From Colletotrichum lupini (lineage: Eukaryota; Ascomycota; Sordariomycetes; Glomerellales; Glomerellaceae), in NCBI RefSeq assembly GCF_023278565.1, contig NC_064676.1, forward strand, positions 5,704,001 through 5,768,000: 64,000 bases of DNA. Reading direction: 5' to 3'. The notes beneath the pieces were generated by a model, which searched no databases, was not told the origin of the DNA, and saw only the letters and a program-made list of their open reading frames with translations. The position numbers were made by a program, and so were the translations under genes. Positions 33,127 to 46,010 of the stretch are shown piece by piece; within the stretch, counting starts at the first letter, position 1; each line of letters opens with the position of its first letter.

Positions 33127-36100
33127 CTAATTAGTAATTAAATTATATATATATTTTTATTATAAGTTAATAAGGATATAACTATAAAAGAAATAGCCTT
33201 AACTTACCTCGCTAATTATTCTAACTTATTAACTTAGTTTTATTTAATTAATTAATAATAAGTAGCCTAGTTTATATTACCTTAACTCTCTTTTACTACT
33301 ACTAATTAATAACTAATTAACTAATTACGGGCCGTTAAAAGCGCGCTCTATTATATATAATTTTTTTTATTAAAACTACTATCATAAAAAAATTAATTAT
33401 TTTATTATTATTATTAACCTCGCTTTTATTATTAATATTATCTTTGCTAGCCTTATTATTATTATTAATTTCCCTTTAATTAAGCCGCTTATAAAAAAAT
33501 CTATTTTAAATATATTATAACTAAGTACTACTTTAAATTAGTAATAAATAAAAAGAGATTAATTATTAAGAAATTAATTTAATAATCGCTAGCGTACTAG
33601 CGCTTAGTAATAACAAAACTTTTAAAATTATAAATGTGTTAATAGCGAATTTCTTATTAATAATAAAGTGTTCTAAGATATTAAAGAAAAGAAAAGATCT
33701 TAATAGTAATAGTAATAGGGATCTATTTTATATTATTAATAAATCTACCTCTTTTTAACTTAATAGAAGCTCCGAGACTAGACTAATAAAAATAAAGTAC
33801 GAAAAGTACTAAAAAAAATTACTAATTAGTAACTAACGGAATCCTCTATTTATTATTAAAAATACGGTTATAAAAGGCCTTTTTTCCCTTTTTATAACCT
33901 TTTATTAACTTTAATAACTTTTTATTTATATACCTCGTTAAAAGAGCAAATTTTTTTAATTAGTAATAATAGCCCGCTTATTATTATTAAAACGATTACT
34001 ATAACCGACTTATTACTCTTTTTAACTTAATTAACGTTATATTATAATTATAATACGACGATTACTTCTTATAGTAATTTTTTATTATATAACTTATTTT
34101 ATAAATATATTATAATAACTACTAGCCCTAGTAATAAGTAAAAAAGGTCTAATAATTAGTTAATATTACCTCTAGCCTACTTATATTCTTAAATTACGAA
34201 ACTATACTTAATTCTAATTTATTAATAAAACTACGTTAACTTAACTTAATAAGGTTTATTTAATATTATACTTACCCTTATAAACGATAAAAAGCTTAAT
34301 ATTTTTATCCTTTATATAATAAGATATTATTATTAAGACGGCTTAACGAGCGAGAAGTTATAAAAGGACTTTAAAACTAACTTTTAAAGCTAAGAAGTAA
34401 GGGACTTCTTAAGAATAAAAAGTATAATTCTTAAGAAACTAAGAGACTTTTTTATAAATAATAGTATTAATTTAATAATTAAAAATCGTAATTAAATAAT
34501 AAAAAAGATTATTAATGCCCTTAATACTTAATACTTCTTTATTTAGACTTTTAAAAAGATCGTAACTTACCGTAGTTATATTAAATATTTTAATATATTA
34601 TATTACGATTCTTATTTTTTTTATTTATTATTTTTATAGTTTATAAATATTAACGATTTTATTTAATAAGCTAGAGAGATAATAAGGGAATTTATATAAC
34701 CCTAACTTACTTAATCTGAATAATTAAAATTCTAACCTTAGCCTCGTTATTAATTAACTAACTTACTACCTTTTTAAAAAAAAGAGGAGAAAGAATTAAA
34801 AAATAAAGTTATTATTACTTAATAACAAAATCTATTTTATTAAATATTATACTTTAATATAAAAACTAAAAACGATATTATATTTAATACTTACTAATTA
34901 ATTAATCTTACTAAGCTTTATAATAATAAGAATAAGTATAGTAATAAGAAGTACGATATTTTTAATAAGAAGTTTTGGATTTTTAAAGTACTATATTAAT
35001 AAGCGGGAATTAGTAAATAATATTATTTTAGTACTTTTTTAAATATACTTAAGGGAAGGGCGTTAACTTTTTATTTTAACTAACTTAGTAATATTTCTAA
35101 CCCGCTTAGTTTTAATATAATATACTAAAGGACTTAAGAATACTTCGAGCCGTTTATAAGCCGTTAGAACTATTTTACTAAGCTTTATAACTTTTATTAA
35201 TATTCTATAATTTATAAGAACCTAAGTAAGTTAAACTAATAGATTTTATAAATACTAATTAACTATATTATAATCCTTTACGAAGTACTAGCTACTTAGG
35301 GATTTATTTTTAATATAAGTAACTAACTCCTTTACTATATAAGTAATATATTAGAATATAGACTTACTATACTTAACCCGGTACCTATATTTATTAGTAT
35401 TTATTACTAACTTAGTACCTCGATTAATACTATAAAGAGAGAGCGTAACTATAATAAGTAATAATAATATCTCTAAAATAGTACTTATAATGAAGAGGTC
35501 CCCGCTACTTACTAAACCGACCGTACCTATAGTAGTTTTAATAAAGAAACCTAATTTAATAAGTAGAATTAACGTAGCCGTAGTATTATTAATAAAAAGT
35601 ATTTTATTTATTATAAAACCGGCTATTAATTAACTAAATACTTAGAAAAAGAGCGACGTTAAGTATATAAGAAATATAAAAATAGTAAAAAAAAAATAAG
35701 AAATTTATACCGAGCTTATACTTATAGTTCCTCGCTTTTTATAAAAGAACTACCCTTATTAATAACGACGACGATAATAATATTATAATTTAATATTTTA
35801 ATAGCCTCGATTTTAATTATAAAGATAATTATAAGGACGAAGTCTAGATCTTAATAATATACTTTATAACTACTATTAATAATAAAACCTTTATAAATAT
35901 CCTTATTACTTAGGTAATAGAGCATAGCCTTATTAATACTACTTTTATTAATAAGTTAATTAAGCTTATAGAACTAGCGACCTCTTTTTTATTAAATAAA
36001 AAGTACTCGTTAGGGGACTTCTAAAGTATTATACTTAATATTAATATTACGGAATTCTTAATTACGGGCTACCCTTAACTCCTCGTATTATAATAATAAC

Positions 36101-39100
36101 GACCTAAAATTACTCTTAATATTTTTAAAGTTAGTAAAATAAGTATTTAATTTAATAATAATAAACTTATAAAGTTATTAAGATCTACGGTTATTAGTAC
36201 CCTATTTAGTAATATTACTTTTTATATTTTATTAACTAATACTCCTTTTTTATATTACTTAAGGGATATAGATAAGCTAGGAGTATATTTTAATAATATT
36301 AATAACTTATTAATTAAAAGAGATATTATAGTACTTATTATTTATAAATAGAAATACCCTTAGCTTTTATTTTTAATAATAAAAAAGCTATTATTAACTA
36401 CTTAATAAAAAGTAAATTACGCTACTTATATCGGCGCTTTAGCTACTTTTTAGTTCCTCGTTTCCTAAAGCTACTCTAGTAATTTAATAATAATATAGAA
36501 ATCTTAGCCCTCGAGAAGCTTATAAAGATTTATTAATAATACTAACTTAACGCTACTACCCCTAGTTAATTTAAATTTACCCTATAAAATAATTACGATT
36601 TTAATTATAAAGTCGTAATTAACGTAATATACTTAATAGATTATAAAAGTACTAACCGACTAGTACTTTACGTTATTAATATTACTACTTCTTTTTAAAT
36701 AGTAAGGTTCCTCGCGGATATAATTACGAAATATACTTAAGAAGCTCTTTAGCTATATTAAATTAATATCTACCTCGGTCTACTAAACTAGATTATTATA
36801 AATATTAATAAGAACTTTAGTACTATAAAGTTTAAATCTTTTATTAAATCTATATTTATTAAGGTTAAAGAAGTACTTATCGAAGCTTATAATAATATTA
36901 GTAAAGTTAAGAGATACTACGTAGTACTTAAAAGGGTATATAATATTATTTAAAATAAGTACTTATTGATAAGTGTAGAGGCTATATTTTAAGCTATAAT
37001 TAAGGTAATTAATAATATAATTAGCCCGAATAGCCTCGTTCTTATACTCCTCGTTTTTAAAGCTTTTTTATATATTTTTAATAAATCTCTACCGTTACTA
37101 AATATTACTTAACGTATAGAAGTAGTTAGGAAAATAATAAAGGAAATCCGTAGATTTTATATTAATAAATAAATAAGCGAGGTACTAGCTATTTAAAATA
37201 GACTAAATATTTCTTATATTATTAATCTATTATTATAGTTAGATATTAAAATTTAATAAAAAGGTAAGGGATAAAAAGGCTTATTTAAGCTCGTCTTAAT
37301 AAATAGTACTACTTACGTAATAAAATTACCTTACGGCCTAATAAACTTCTAAGCTATTATAATTAAACCTTAGTACTTAAAAAAGGTCGACCCCGAGCCG
37401 CTAGCTATAATAATAAAATATATTAACTACTTACTAATCCCCGTAATTAACTAGCTAATTAATAATAGTACCGCTATAAATAAAATCCTTAACGAGATCG
37501 TTATTATAATTAATAATAACCCTTTATTATAAAGTAAAAGAATTAAAAAATATTAATATAGCGCGGCTATAGTAATACTTTTATAATTATAACCTACTTT
37601 ATATTTAAAAAAGAGGTAAATTTTAAGCTAATTACTAAGCTATATAATAAAAGTATTATTATTATTTTAAGAGTACTTTTTATAAAATTTATTAATAAAG
37701 AGCTTTTAGGATTAATAAAAAGAGGGGTAATTAAATTCGTTTAACTTAGCCCTAAATATAAGGATATAAGGATATTTAAATCTCGATTTATTAACGAGAT
37801 TAAGAACTTAGGACTTAACCCTATTAAAAAGTCTTACTTAGTTATATAAAAATATAATAATAAAGAGAAAAAAGAGATCTTTATATAATTATTAATAATT
37901 TAAAAAACTAGTTAATAACTAATCCTTACCCTAGCCCCGACCCTAATTTAAAAAGGCTACGTTATTTAGTTATAAAATATTATTTAAATATATATATAAT
38001 CGAGCTAATCTTTTTATTATAAGGTTTTTACTTAATTACTAGCTCGGATCCGTTATTTATACCCTAAGGGTACTATTCTATACGTTATATAGCTATTATA
38101 TAATTTTATAAAATCTAGTATTTATTAATAAGTAATATATAATAAGTATTATTTAAAAATACTCTAAATAATAATATCTACGTTCGATCTATACTTACTA
38201 ATCTTAATAAAAAAAAGCGGATTATTTAGTATTATTAATATATAGATTAATAATACTATTAGATTATTAAATAAGACTTTTAGTTAAAAAGAAAAAACCG
38301 AGCTTAAGTACGCTAAGTTATTAGCTAAACTAAAATAATAATTATTAACTAACGAGCCGCTTATCTTTAATAATAAGATTATCTTATTAAAAAGTATTAA
38401 TATAATACTTAAATAAAAGAACTAAAAGAAGAAGCTTAAGTAAGTTAACCCCTTAGTATTAAATACTAAATAATAATTTATTAAGTAACGAGCTCGAAGT
38501 ATTTATATCGTATTAATTTATTAATTAGAAATAGCTTTTAATACGTCGTTTATTACTTAATATTAAATAGATCCGTTATTTACTAACTATATTATGCTAA
38601 ATTATTATATTAAATAGTAAATAAATTACTTAGACCGAGGGCTTATATTCGTACTATTAAATCTAATTATAGCTAAACTCTTCGTTTTTATAAATAGGTT
38701 ATTTATAAATAACGCTAATTATACCTTATAGCTAAGTTATATTATTATCCTTATAAATAAAAAATAGACTAACGAGAGCTTTATAATTAATAATAATATT
38801 ATTTACTATAGCTCTATAAAAAGTAAAAAGATTATTTAGAGCGTATTAGTATTAAAGGTTTATAAAATAGTTATAAGTATTAACGTTACTTATACTATTT
38901 TAATTATTTTAAACCTTATTACTAAATAACTTAACGTTCTAAAGATCCTTATTATAATTTATATAAATTTATATTTATTATATAAATACCTCGTTAAGCT
39001 AGGTATTACGAAAGAAAAGCGCCTTATAATAAATATTATAATATTTAAATAATTATATAAACGCCGCGAGTTTTATAAGATTTATTAAATTAGTAATAAT

Positions 39101-39588
39101 AATAACTTAGCTAACGGGTTTATAAAGAGTATACTAAATAAGTCCCTCGAACGATTCGTTAGTAAAGGAATTATTATAATTAAAATAAAAGGATAAGTAA
39201 TACGTAGTTAAAATAGTAATATACTATAAGTAGTAAGTCGTTTAGCGAACGTATATACTTCTTAAGCTTTAGTTTAAAAAGAAATATACGTATTTAGAGC
39301 GTAGTTAGATTAATAAAAAGCTCTTTTTTAATTATACTAAATTTAATAATTTTTAAAAAGTTTAAGTATATAGATTATATATATTAGAAGATTAAAAAGT
39401 AATTAAAAAGAGGGGATACTAAAATTTCTATATAAATAATTATAATAGAAGTTATATTAAAATTTTAATATACGGCTTTAGGTATTTTTAAATAGGGGAT
39501 TAATTATAAATTCTATTACTAGTTCTTATTAGCGAGGGACCTAGCCCCTATTCTAGCCTTTTTTATTATAAAAATAGAAGATTATTAA

Positions 39589-39814
39589 TATTAAATTACG
39601 AGGTAAAAAAGGGGCCTTATTAAGTAGTTAAGGTAGGGGTAGTAAGTAGGTAGTTTAGGCTTATATAGACGGACCCTTTTACTTACTTATATTTACTAAG
39701 GGACCGCGGGCTCTACTTACGATCTTCCCCTCTTATATATACGTAATAGACCTATATTAACTTATTAACCCAGTTACGACCAAAAGGTCTGACCTGCCTA
39801 CGTATATACTAATA
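39589..39814 (+). repeat. 3' LTR of Copia element 2 (226 bp)
   Basis: Begins TATTAAATTACG, the mutated form of TGTTGGATTACG; ends TATACTAATA. Near the right end it keeps bases (CCCAGTTACGACC, GACCTGCCTACG) that are mutated in the 5' copy. Confidence 0.9.
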
Positions 39815-40207
39815 CAAACCATTCGTATTAACTTAATATCCTACCGTATTTATAGCTTTTCGAACGAATCGAACTCTATTTGACAAATTTCTTTGTCTAA
39901 AATGACTTCGGCTTTATAGTGGTGTTCCAAAGCCCGTACTCAAGAAACCGAGTAGCCGGCCGCGATTTCGGCTTTTGAGCCCCATCTCTACGTCACCTGA
40001 GTTTTTCCCCCCCCGGATTGTTTAATAGAAAACACGATTTGTAATGTATCATGGCTGATAAATCACATTCAGAATCTCAGGGACATGATCTCCAATAAGA
40101 AAGGCATCAATCCATTGAAGAATCCCAGCCTGCCTGGAGATACATCCAAAGCTCTTCGCTGCCAATTTTGACTAGGAACTTCCTCTTTTGATTACGCTTC
40201 CTTGGTC
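39815..40207. promoter_or_regulatory. Short promoter region of the MFS transporter, bounded by Copia element 2
   Basis: Only 393 bp of normal DNA separate the LTR end from the MFS start codon. Transcription of the transporter therefore starts within a few hundred bases of RIP-modified, probably heterochromatic, DNA. No TATA box stands out. Contains a C homopolymer near 40006-40015. Confidence 0.45.
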
Positions 40208-41749
40208 ATGTCGACCACAGTAACAACCACTCAACCCCAAGCAATGGAACTTGGCTCGGCTCCAATAGACGATGGCATGGAGACGGAAACTCGAGTATCA
40301 GCTATCACCCGTCGACTAGAAGCCTCTGCCATCCCTCGAGAGTTCGCCTCCTTCGCGGAAGAAATCGGGTTCGTCTGCATATGCTCTATGGGCCAGCTGC
40401 TGTTTGCAATACATCTTTCGCATACCTTTGTCAATCAAATCACTTTAATCGACGCTCTGAAAACGACTTCGCTCAATACACCATGGCTTATCGGTTCATA
40501 TCTCGTCGCTAACGGAGTTTCCGTTGTGATCTCGGGCTCCTTGGCAGATCTTATTAGTCCGAAACATTTCACCTGTGCGGCCTTCATCTGGCTTACTCTT
40601 TGGAATCTTATCGGTGCGTTCTCTGTCATACCTAAGAGAATAATACTATTCTTCGTCGCTCGAGCAATGTCTGGCTTGGCCGTTGGAACCCTTTGCTCCG
40701 CGGCAATGAGCATGCTCGGGAGGGTTTACAATCCCGGTCTACGGAAGAACCGAGTATTTTCTTTGATGGGTGCCATGATTCCCCTCGGGTTTGCCATCGG
40801 GTTCATACAGGGCGGTGCGTTAAGTACACATTTGCCTTGGATATTCGGGTCAACATCCATCTTGTCTCTGGCATGCCTCGTCGCCGCTATCTGGTGTATT
40901 CCTTCTCTCCCCAATGAATCATTGTCTTTGAAGGACTTTGACTACATCGGAGCTGCAGCAGCAATTCTTGGATGCGGATTGCTCATCTTTGGTCTCACTC
41001 AAGGATCGCCTGCGCAGTGGACTCCATACACTTACACCCTTGTCATCATCGGAGTTGCCTGTTTAGCCAGCTTCGGTCTCATTGAGAGCCGCGTACGGCG
41101 GCCGCTGATCGACAATCGCCTTTGGAAGACTCCTGGATTCTTTCCTTTGATCTCGTCCTATTTCCTAGGATACGGTGCTTATGCCGGAGCCTGGCAATTC
41201 TATGCGGTGCGCTTTCTGCTTACCATCCAGCAAAAGCCACCCATCATTGTCGCATGTTATCTTCTCCCTATCGGTGTAAGCGGAACCCTTGCGTCGTGGA
41301 TTGTATCCAGGACGCTTCATATAATACCGGGACACGTTATCATGATGGGAAGTATGCTTGCATTTGCCACAGGCCCTGCTTTCTTCTTACCTCAACAAGC
41401 GGGTACACTTTATTGGGCGCTCTCATTTCCCTGCTTCATCGTAAGCACATTTGGGCCGGATATGTCGTTCGCAGCTGTCTCCGTGTTCATCACGTCGAAC
41501 GTGCCCAGATCGTACCAAGGTGCTGCAGGAAGCTTGGTCATCACTGCGCAAAACCTGTCCACCGCTGTACTCGCGGCATTGGGAGACACTATTGGGGAGA
41601 AGATCACAGGGCAGCCGGGGGGTTCCCTAGACTTAATGGCCCTGCGTTCCATCTGGTGGCTGAGCCTGGCGACCGCTCTGACAGGCGCTTTGATATGTGG
41701 TTTCTTCGTCGGAATACCAAGGAGTGAAGAGAAGGAGCATATCAGCTGA
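40208..41749 (+). CDS. Major facilitator superfamily transporter (DHA2-like), 513 aa
   Basis: Intronless. The start is the ATG at 40208 (MSTTVTTTQPQ); the in-frame TTG just upstream is not a plausible start. The first 60 residues are hydrophilic and cytosolic. About 14 hydrophobic segments follow, as in drug:H+ antiporter-2 proteins. Visible family features include WLIGSYLVANGVSVVISGSLADLISPK (helix 2 and the A-like loop) and FFVARAMSGLAVGTLCSAAMS (motif-C region). It may export a metabolite made by the neighbouring enzymes (41-56 kb); that is inference. It could also be a self-standing importer or drug exporter. Confidence 0.9.
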   Translation: MSTTVTTTQPQAMELGSAPIDDGMETETRVSAITRRLEASAIPREFASFAEEIGFVCICSMGQLLFAIHLSHTFVNQITLIDALKTTSLNTPWLIGSYLVANGVSVVISGSLADLISPKHFTCAAFIWLTLWNLIGAFSVIPKRIILFFVARAMSGLAVGTLCSAAMSMLGRVYNPGLRKNRVFSLMGAMIPLGFAIGFIQGGALSTHLPWIFGSTSILSLACLVAAIWCIPSLPNESLSLKDFDYIGAAAAILGCGLLIFGLTQGSPAQWTPYTYTLVIIGVACLASFGLIESRVRRPLIDNRLWKTPGFFPLISSYFLGYGAYAGAWQFYAVRFLLTIQQKPPIIVACYLLPIGVSGTLASWIVSRTLHIIPGHVIMMGSMLAFATGPAFFLPQQAGTLYWALSFPCFIVSTFGPDMSFAAVSVFITSNVPRSYQGAAGSLVITAQNLSTAVLAALGDTIGEKITGQPGGSLDLMALRSIWWLSLATALTGALICGFFVGIPRSEEKEHIS

Positions 41750-42202
41750 ATGTATGCACAGGAATATGAAGGATTCTTGGGTATTGCTGGTCATAAAACA
41801 TTTATTATCTCTATCAGCACCTCGATGGTGTATTTCAATTGATATAGCCTCATGCTCGTTACCTAACCACGCTTATTCAAATGCTGGCCTACCTTCTGGT
41901 GGCACTGGGGTATCATCAAGCTATCTTCTGAATCTCTGCATCTCCAGGATTCTACACCGTCTCGCTGGACTTCTGTGATTGCGTAGTGGTTGAGCAAGCC
42001 GCAACATGCTCAAGGTCGACATTGAGGTCGTACGCTGGCTCGCTGACGACATCAAATCTGCTCATGCGTGTTATTTGCAGCGTCTTGACGGTTGATTTGT
42101 ATTTGTAAGCGTTAGACTTGTCCGAATAGCCAGCGTTTCGGTTCGATCGGAAGTATGGTCTTAGGCATGGTAATGTCGCGACTAAAAGACCAATATTGAC
42201 GT
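41750..42202. other. Convergent intergenic region
   Basis: 3' regions of the MFS gene and the first rhodopsin-domain gene. No gene seen. Confidence 0.5.
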
Positions 42203-43316
42203 CTAGCTCGCTCCAAAGTTCTGCGGCTCAGCCGTCAGCACACGTATCAAAGAGCCTATAGAGACATGCAGCATGTTCAAATACTCACCAACTAAACCGA
42301 AAGGCAAGGCCTCGACCGATGCTGTCTGAATCGTAATGAAGCGAACGAGAGAGAAGGTCATGTTGATGATGCCGAGACCAAAGGTACAATAAACGCCGAT
42401 TTTGAGGGCTCTCTTGATCTTCAAATCAGGTAAGATGAGCCAAGGAAGGCAGAAAACTTTGTAGAAAGTCAGGAAATCTTTGAGTTGAAAGACCAAGGTC
42501 TCTGTTTACTTACTCAGAATATCCCCGAAGAAATGCAATGCCCAGCCGACTTGGAAGACAATTGCGGGAGACGAAGCCGAGCACATAACATTTTCTGTTC
42601 CTACGACCCGATCTTCGACAGACCTGACCGAGAGCTGAAGTCAGTTTCAATGCCTGAAAACGGGATTTCTCGCTGTCGGATTAACTGACCAATTCTTACT
42701 AAGGGGCAGGCAAATAGTGAAAAGCAAAATCATGCTGACCAAGTACGCCAGCCCAACGTATATTATAGCAGTCCATAACATCATTCGTCGATAGTACATA
42801 AAAATGGGGAATATCTGAACGTAGACGGCGAGAAGGGCACCTTTGCAGAGGTAGAATGTTGTGAAGAATGGTATGCTGCTGGCCCAAAACAACTTTCAGG
42901 CACGGAGTGTCAGTACAACTAAATTGATCATGAAGAAGGTGTTCTTTCTTACCCTCATAATTAGCATGACTTCGTCGTCGTTTCCGTCGAATCCATCGAG
43001 ATTGATTTTGATATTTTGATGCAAAGCGCCCATGACTGTGAACTGTATATCGAATGAGGCAGTTACAACTGCAGAGCACCATGCTAGGCATAGGAAGTAA
43101 TCGCTAATTTGTAATTTCCTCCCTTGGATGTTGATTCGGAGATGAAGAGAAGCAGCTAGTACTGCGCCGGCGGTCAAGATGGTGACCCATCCCGTCGTCT
43201 AAGTTCGTGCCAGAAAGGTCAGCGATCATGTTCCGATTTCCAAGGTCCCGACATTCAGAATCTGAGATCTGACATACAATGATTGTTACCGCCTTTGGGG
43301 TCGGAAAGTGAGCCAT
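42203..43316 (-). CDS. Rhodopsin-domain (PF20684) integral membrane protein, about 288 aa, five exons
   Basis: Exons 43278-43316, 42953-43198, 42686-42892, 42514-42634 and 42203-42456 total 867 nt. Family features: GWVTILTAGAVLAASLHLR (first helix region), ISDYFLCLAWCSAVV, FWASSIPFFTTFYLCKGALLAVYVQIFP, then VFQVGWALHFFGDILIFCLPWLILPDLKIKRALKIGVYCTFGLGIINM, and a last helix near LNMLHVSIGSLIRVL. This seven-helix family is widespread in plant-associated fungi, has no retinal Lys in general, and includes proteins related to PTH11-type receptors. The 51-nt third intron has a weak donor (GTTAAT) but a good CTGAC branch site. It is needed to remove two in-frame TGA codons, so a decayed gene cannot be excluded. 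The C-terminal tail is short for the family. Confidence 0.72.
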
Positions 43317-46010
43317 TATCCATCGTCACATCTTCACACACGTTGTTGAGCCCCGTCAAGAAAGTGGGCGTCTGGAATTATAAAAGAGGATGGAAAAAGA
43401 GCTGAATTCCTGCGTGGGCTAGTTGAGACAGACTGACTCCTAGCGTGAGATGAGAACCATACTAGCCCTGGTTCCGTTATCCGATTTCGAACTAGACATA
43501 CGTACGATACCGAATTCATCGTCCGGATTCGGAAGTGCTCCAACTTTATCCTTGAAAGTCGCGCCCATCGGCCGACCCTAGATCCTCTTGCACATGCGTG
43601 AAAGCGCTGCAAGAACACAGATACAGCAAGGCAGGCGTCCTCCAAAGGGATGCATAACGATGTGGACATGGCTTGCATGAACTCATTGTGAAGATAATGC
43701 CGATGCCAATTATTATAGAGAGAACATCAATTGAATCGAAGTGGACCATTCAAGCGGGTTCTGCATATTCATTGCATGAAGGGTCTGAGATGAGTGTCTT
43801 GGTCGGCTGACATGCTGTTTCCCCTGCAACGTGGAGTATTGTCTTGGATGCAAAAGATCACCCGTGTCACCGCCTGCTTCAAGATCTGACACCCCGCTCG
43901 CCGAATTCATTCTTAGATTCAAAGAGCGCCGGTAAAGTATATCATCGGATGCCTCTCATTTGCGGCCCTTCCTCGATCGGGATCGAGTTCGGGAAGCCGA
44001 AAAGACAACGGCCCGCAGAATTCTTCAAATAAAACACAAGATGCGTTGAGCCCTTACGAGCCTTAGTTTGGTGCCACTGTGAGCCTATCTACAGGTAGTA
44101 AAGGGTTCAAAACAGCCAAACTCCGCGCATACGTTTCGCGCACTCCGTTTCGTCCGTACCCGTGCAGCTGATTTGACGGGCCGGAACGGTGCCCATGGAA
44201 CCAGTCTGTGCGATCCGCGCCACATCGCAGCACATGGTTACGTAGTGTTGGTATCCCTATTACAGGGTAGTTGGTTCGAACCGTAGTTGACGAAGAGATC
44301 AATTGAACTATCTGAATATCTGCGTAGTAGGTGTAAAAAGGAGGTTCCAACCGTAGGTTGGGCTGGCTACGATAATCGTAAATAGGGCCCCCAATTGGCC
44401 CCTGCGCAGTCGGCTGTATGCCGCGGTCGAATTGGACTTCCAATCCGACACGTAGACTAAGCCGCTCTATCCTGATCACTCACGCTACCATTTGGCTGCA
44501 GTCCTAATCTATGTAGACTAGCCGCGCCGAGACCAATGTGGTGAACTAGACCCGGGGCAGCACGTGGAATAATCAGGTTGTTTATAGGCTTCGGCCTTTC
44601 GAAACGGGAACTAGCTTCTGGGAGAACCCGAAGAGTGGCCCACTCGCTGCGTAGCCGTTCTAGACCAGCACTTTCCGATGTTTTGATGAGTACGGACGTA
44701 TGATCTTCCCCCATCAGATAGCAATCATTGGGCAAGAGACCTAAAGGTACGTTTCAAGAGCACGCCATTATACAGTCAACACAGTATTCTAGACGGATTC
44801 TTTCGCTTTGACGACACGCCGATCGATTTGAATTCCAACAATGACCCTTCTAGATGTATTTTGAACATTTGCGTCGAGTGAATTGGAGACTTCACGGAGA
44901 GAAACGCGTGGAAATATTTAGCATGATGAGATGAATCTACTTAGGTAGATACCTTACTCCATGATCTTCGCGGCTCGCCAGAGACATATAGGTCAGAAGT
45001 CAAATCACCTTCACCCATCCCGAGGTTGGATTTTGAGAGCTGATGTTGACTGACTCTAATATTCATCCATAATTTTCCATGTATCAAATCTCGGTACCTA
45101 GTGAACAAGCTGCTTCTGAAGGGACCCCGGTGTCCGGGCCGCATGTTCACTCGGGGCCTCCGCCGGGACGGCCCCACTTCGCCGCGTTTCCGAAACCATC
45201 GGATCCGGGCATGGGTGAGACAAGGCGAATAAGGGTGGCGGAAATCGAAGACACAGGAAACGTTTCTGTACGAATCATCTAACGTAAGCTCGGTTTGCCC
45301 GCACCACTTTGTGCTCGCCTTTGACGAAAACGGCCTGCCGCGATCCGACAATTCGAACTTACGATTGGCCCTTCCCTCACGCCCTTCCGGCACCCGGTAA
45401 CAGTTGCTCATCTAGCCATCGATCCTTTACTATACCTAGATTATATGATGTGTCTCTTTTTCTTCCGGCGCAGAGCAACCATGGGGGTTTTCAGACTCCT
45501 GTTCCAAGACGGTACCTAGCCTCGGCGACCTCGGCGAGGTGTGGCGCATCTTCGCCGGTCGAAACTGACTGGCTGGGAAACAAACACTGTTCAAGAAAGA
45601 AGACATAAGATGACATGCTCTGGTCATAGAAGAAATGGAAAGATCATTGGAGTAGTCATTTATTAACATCACGTAATGCTAAACTGTTTGGTTAGGTAAG
45701 ACGATGAGATTATAGTTCTTGCTCTTCCTGCCATCCTACCGCAGTATTTACCACAAAGTCTTAGTTCATAAGTTCAACCAAGGGCTCCAGCTTGCGCCCA
45801 GAAAGGATCTATCGTTCAATTTTGCCATGACCAATTGGTCTTCTAGACGGCTCTCCATCGGCTCGAAGCCGATACATCGCGAACCGGACCTTGTTCCTCG
45901 TAAGTAACGCTCACGAAGTCGGTCCGAATAATCTTTCCGTCAGAGGGACGCTGACTTGAGTCACTTTGTCTGGATGTGAGAGTTGGGGCATTTAAAGAAG
46001 CCGATATGCC
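43317..46010. other. Intergenic region with a solo LTR, no gene seen
   Basis: 2.7 kb between the two rhodopsin-domain genes. Apart from the solo LTR (44246-44450) I see only featureless open frames. One minus-strand frame of 156 codons (44941-45411) is Arg/Ser-rich with no recognisable motif and is not called. Confidence 0.5.
44246..44450 (-). repeat. Solo LTR of the Copia element 1 family, with target duplication
   Basis: 205 bp, the reverse complement of the element 1 LTR (reads TGTTGG...CCGACA on the plus strand). It is flanked by CGTAG at 44241-44245 and 44451-44455, so it arose by recombination between the two LTRs of a complete insertion. It keeps G and C at nearly every site where the element 1 LTRs show A or T, so it is almost free of RIP and gives the best ancestral LTR sequence in the window. 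Confidence 0.93.

Larger units (their letters stand above)
32901..39814 (+). mobile_element. Second full-length Ty1/Copia retrotransposon, RIP-inactivated, different family
   Basis: 6914 bp flanked by the 5-bp duplication CAAAC (32896-32900, 39815-39819), with 226-bp LTRs that share no obvious sequence with element 1. The interior is extremely AT-rich with stops in all frames. Residual plus-strand domains: a GAG-pre-integrase segment near 36.41-36.48 kb, and an RNase H segment near 38.7-39.2 kb with a KLGITKEKRL-like stretch encoded at about 38.99-39.03 kb. RNase H next to the 3' LTR indicates Copia. No intact frame is left. Confidence 0.9.

Noticed and set aside
44941..45411. Minus-strand 156-codon frame
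   Set aside because: Arg/Ser-rich, no motif, no signal peptide, and no splice partners that extend it.
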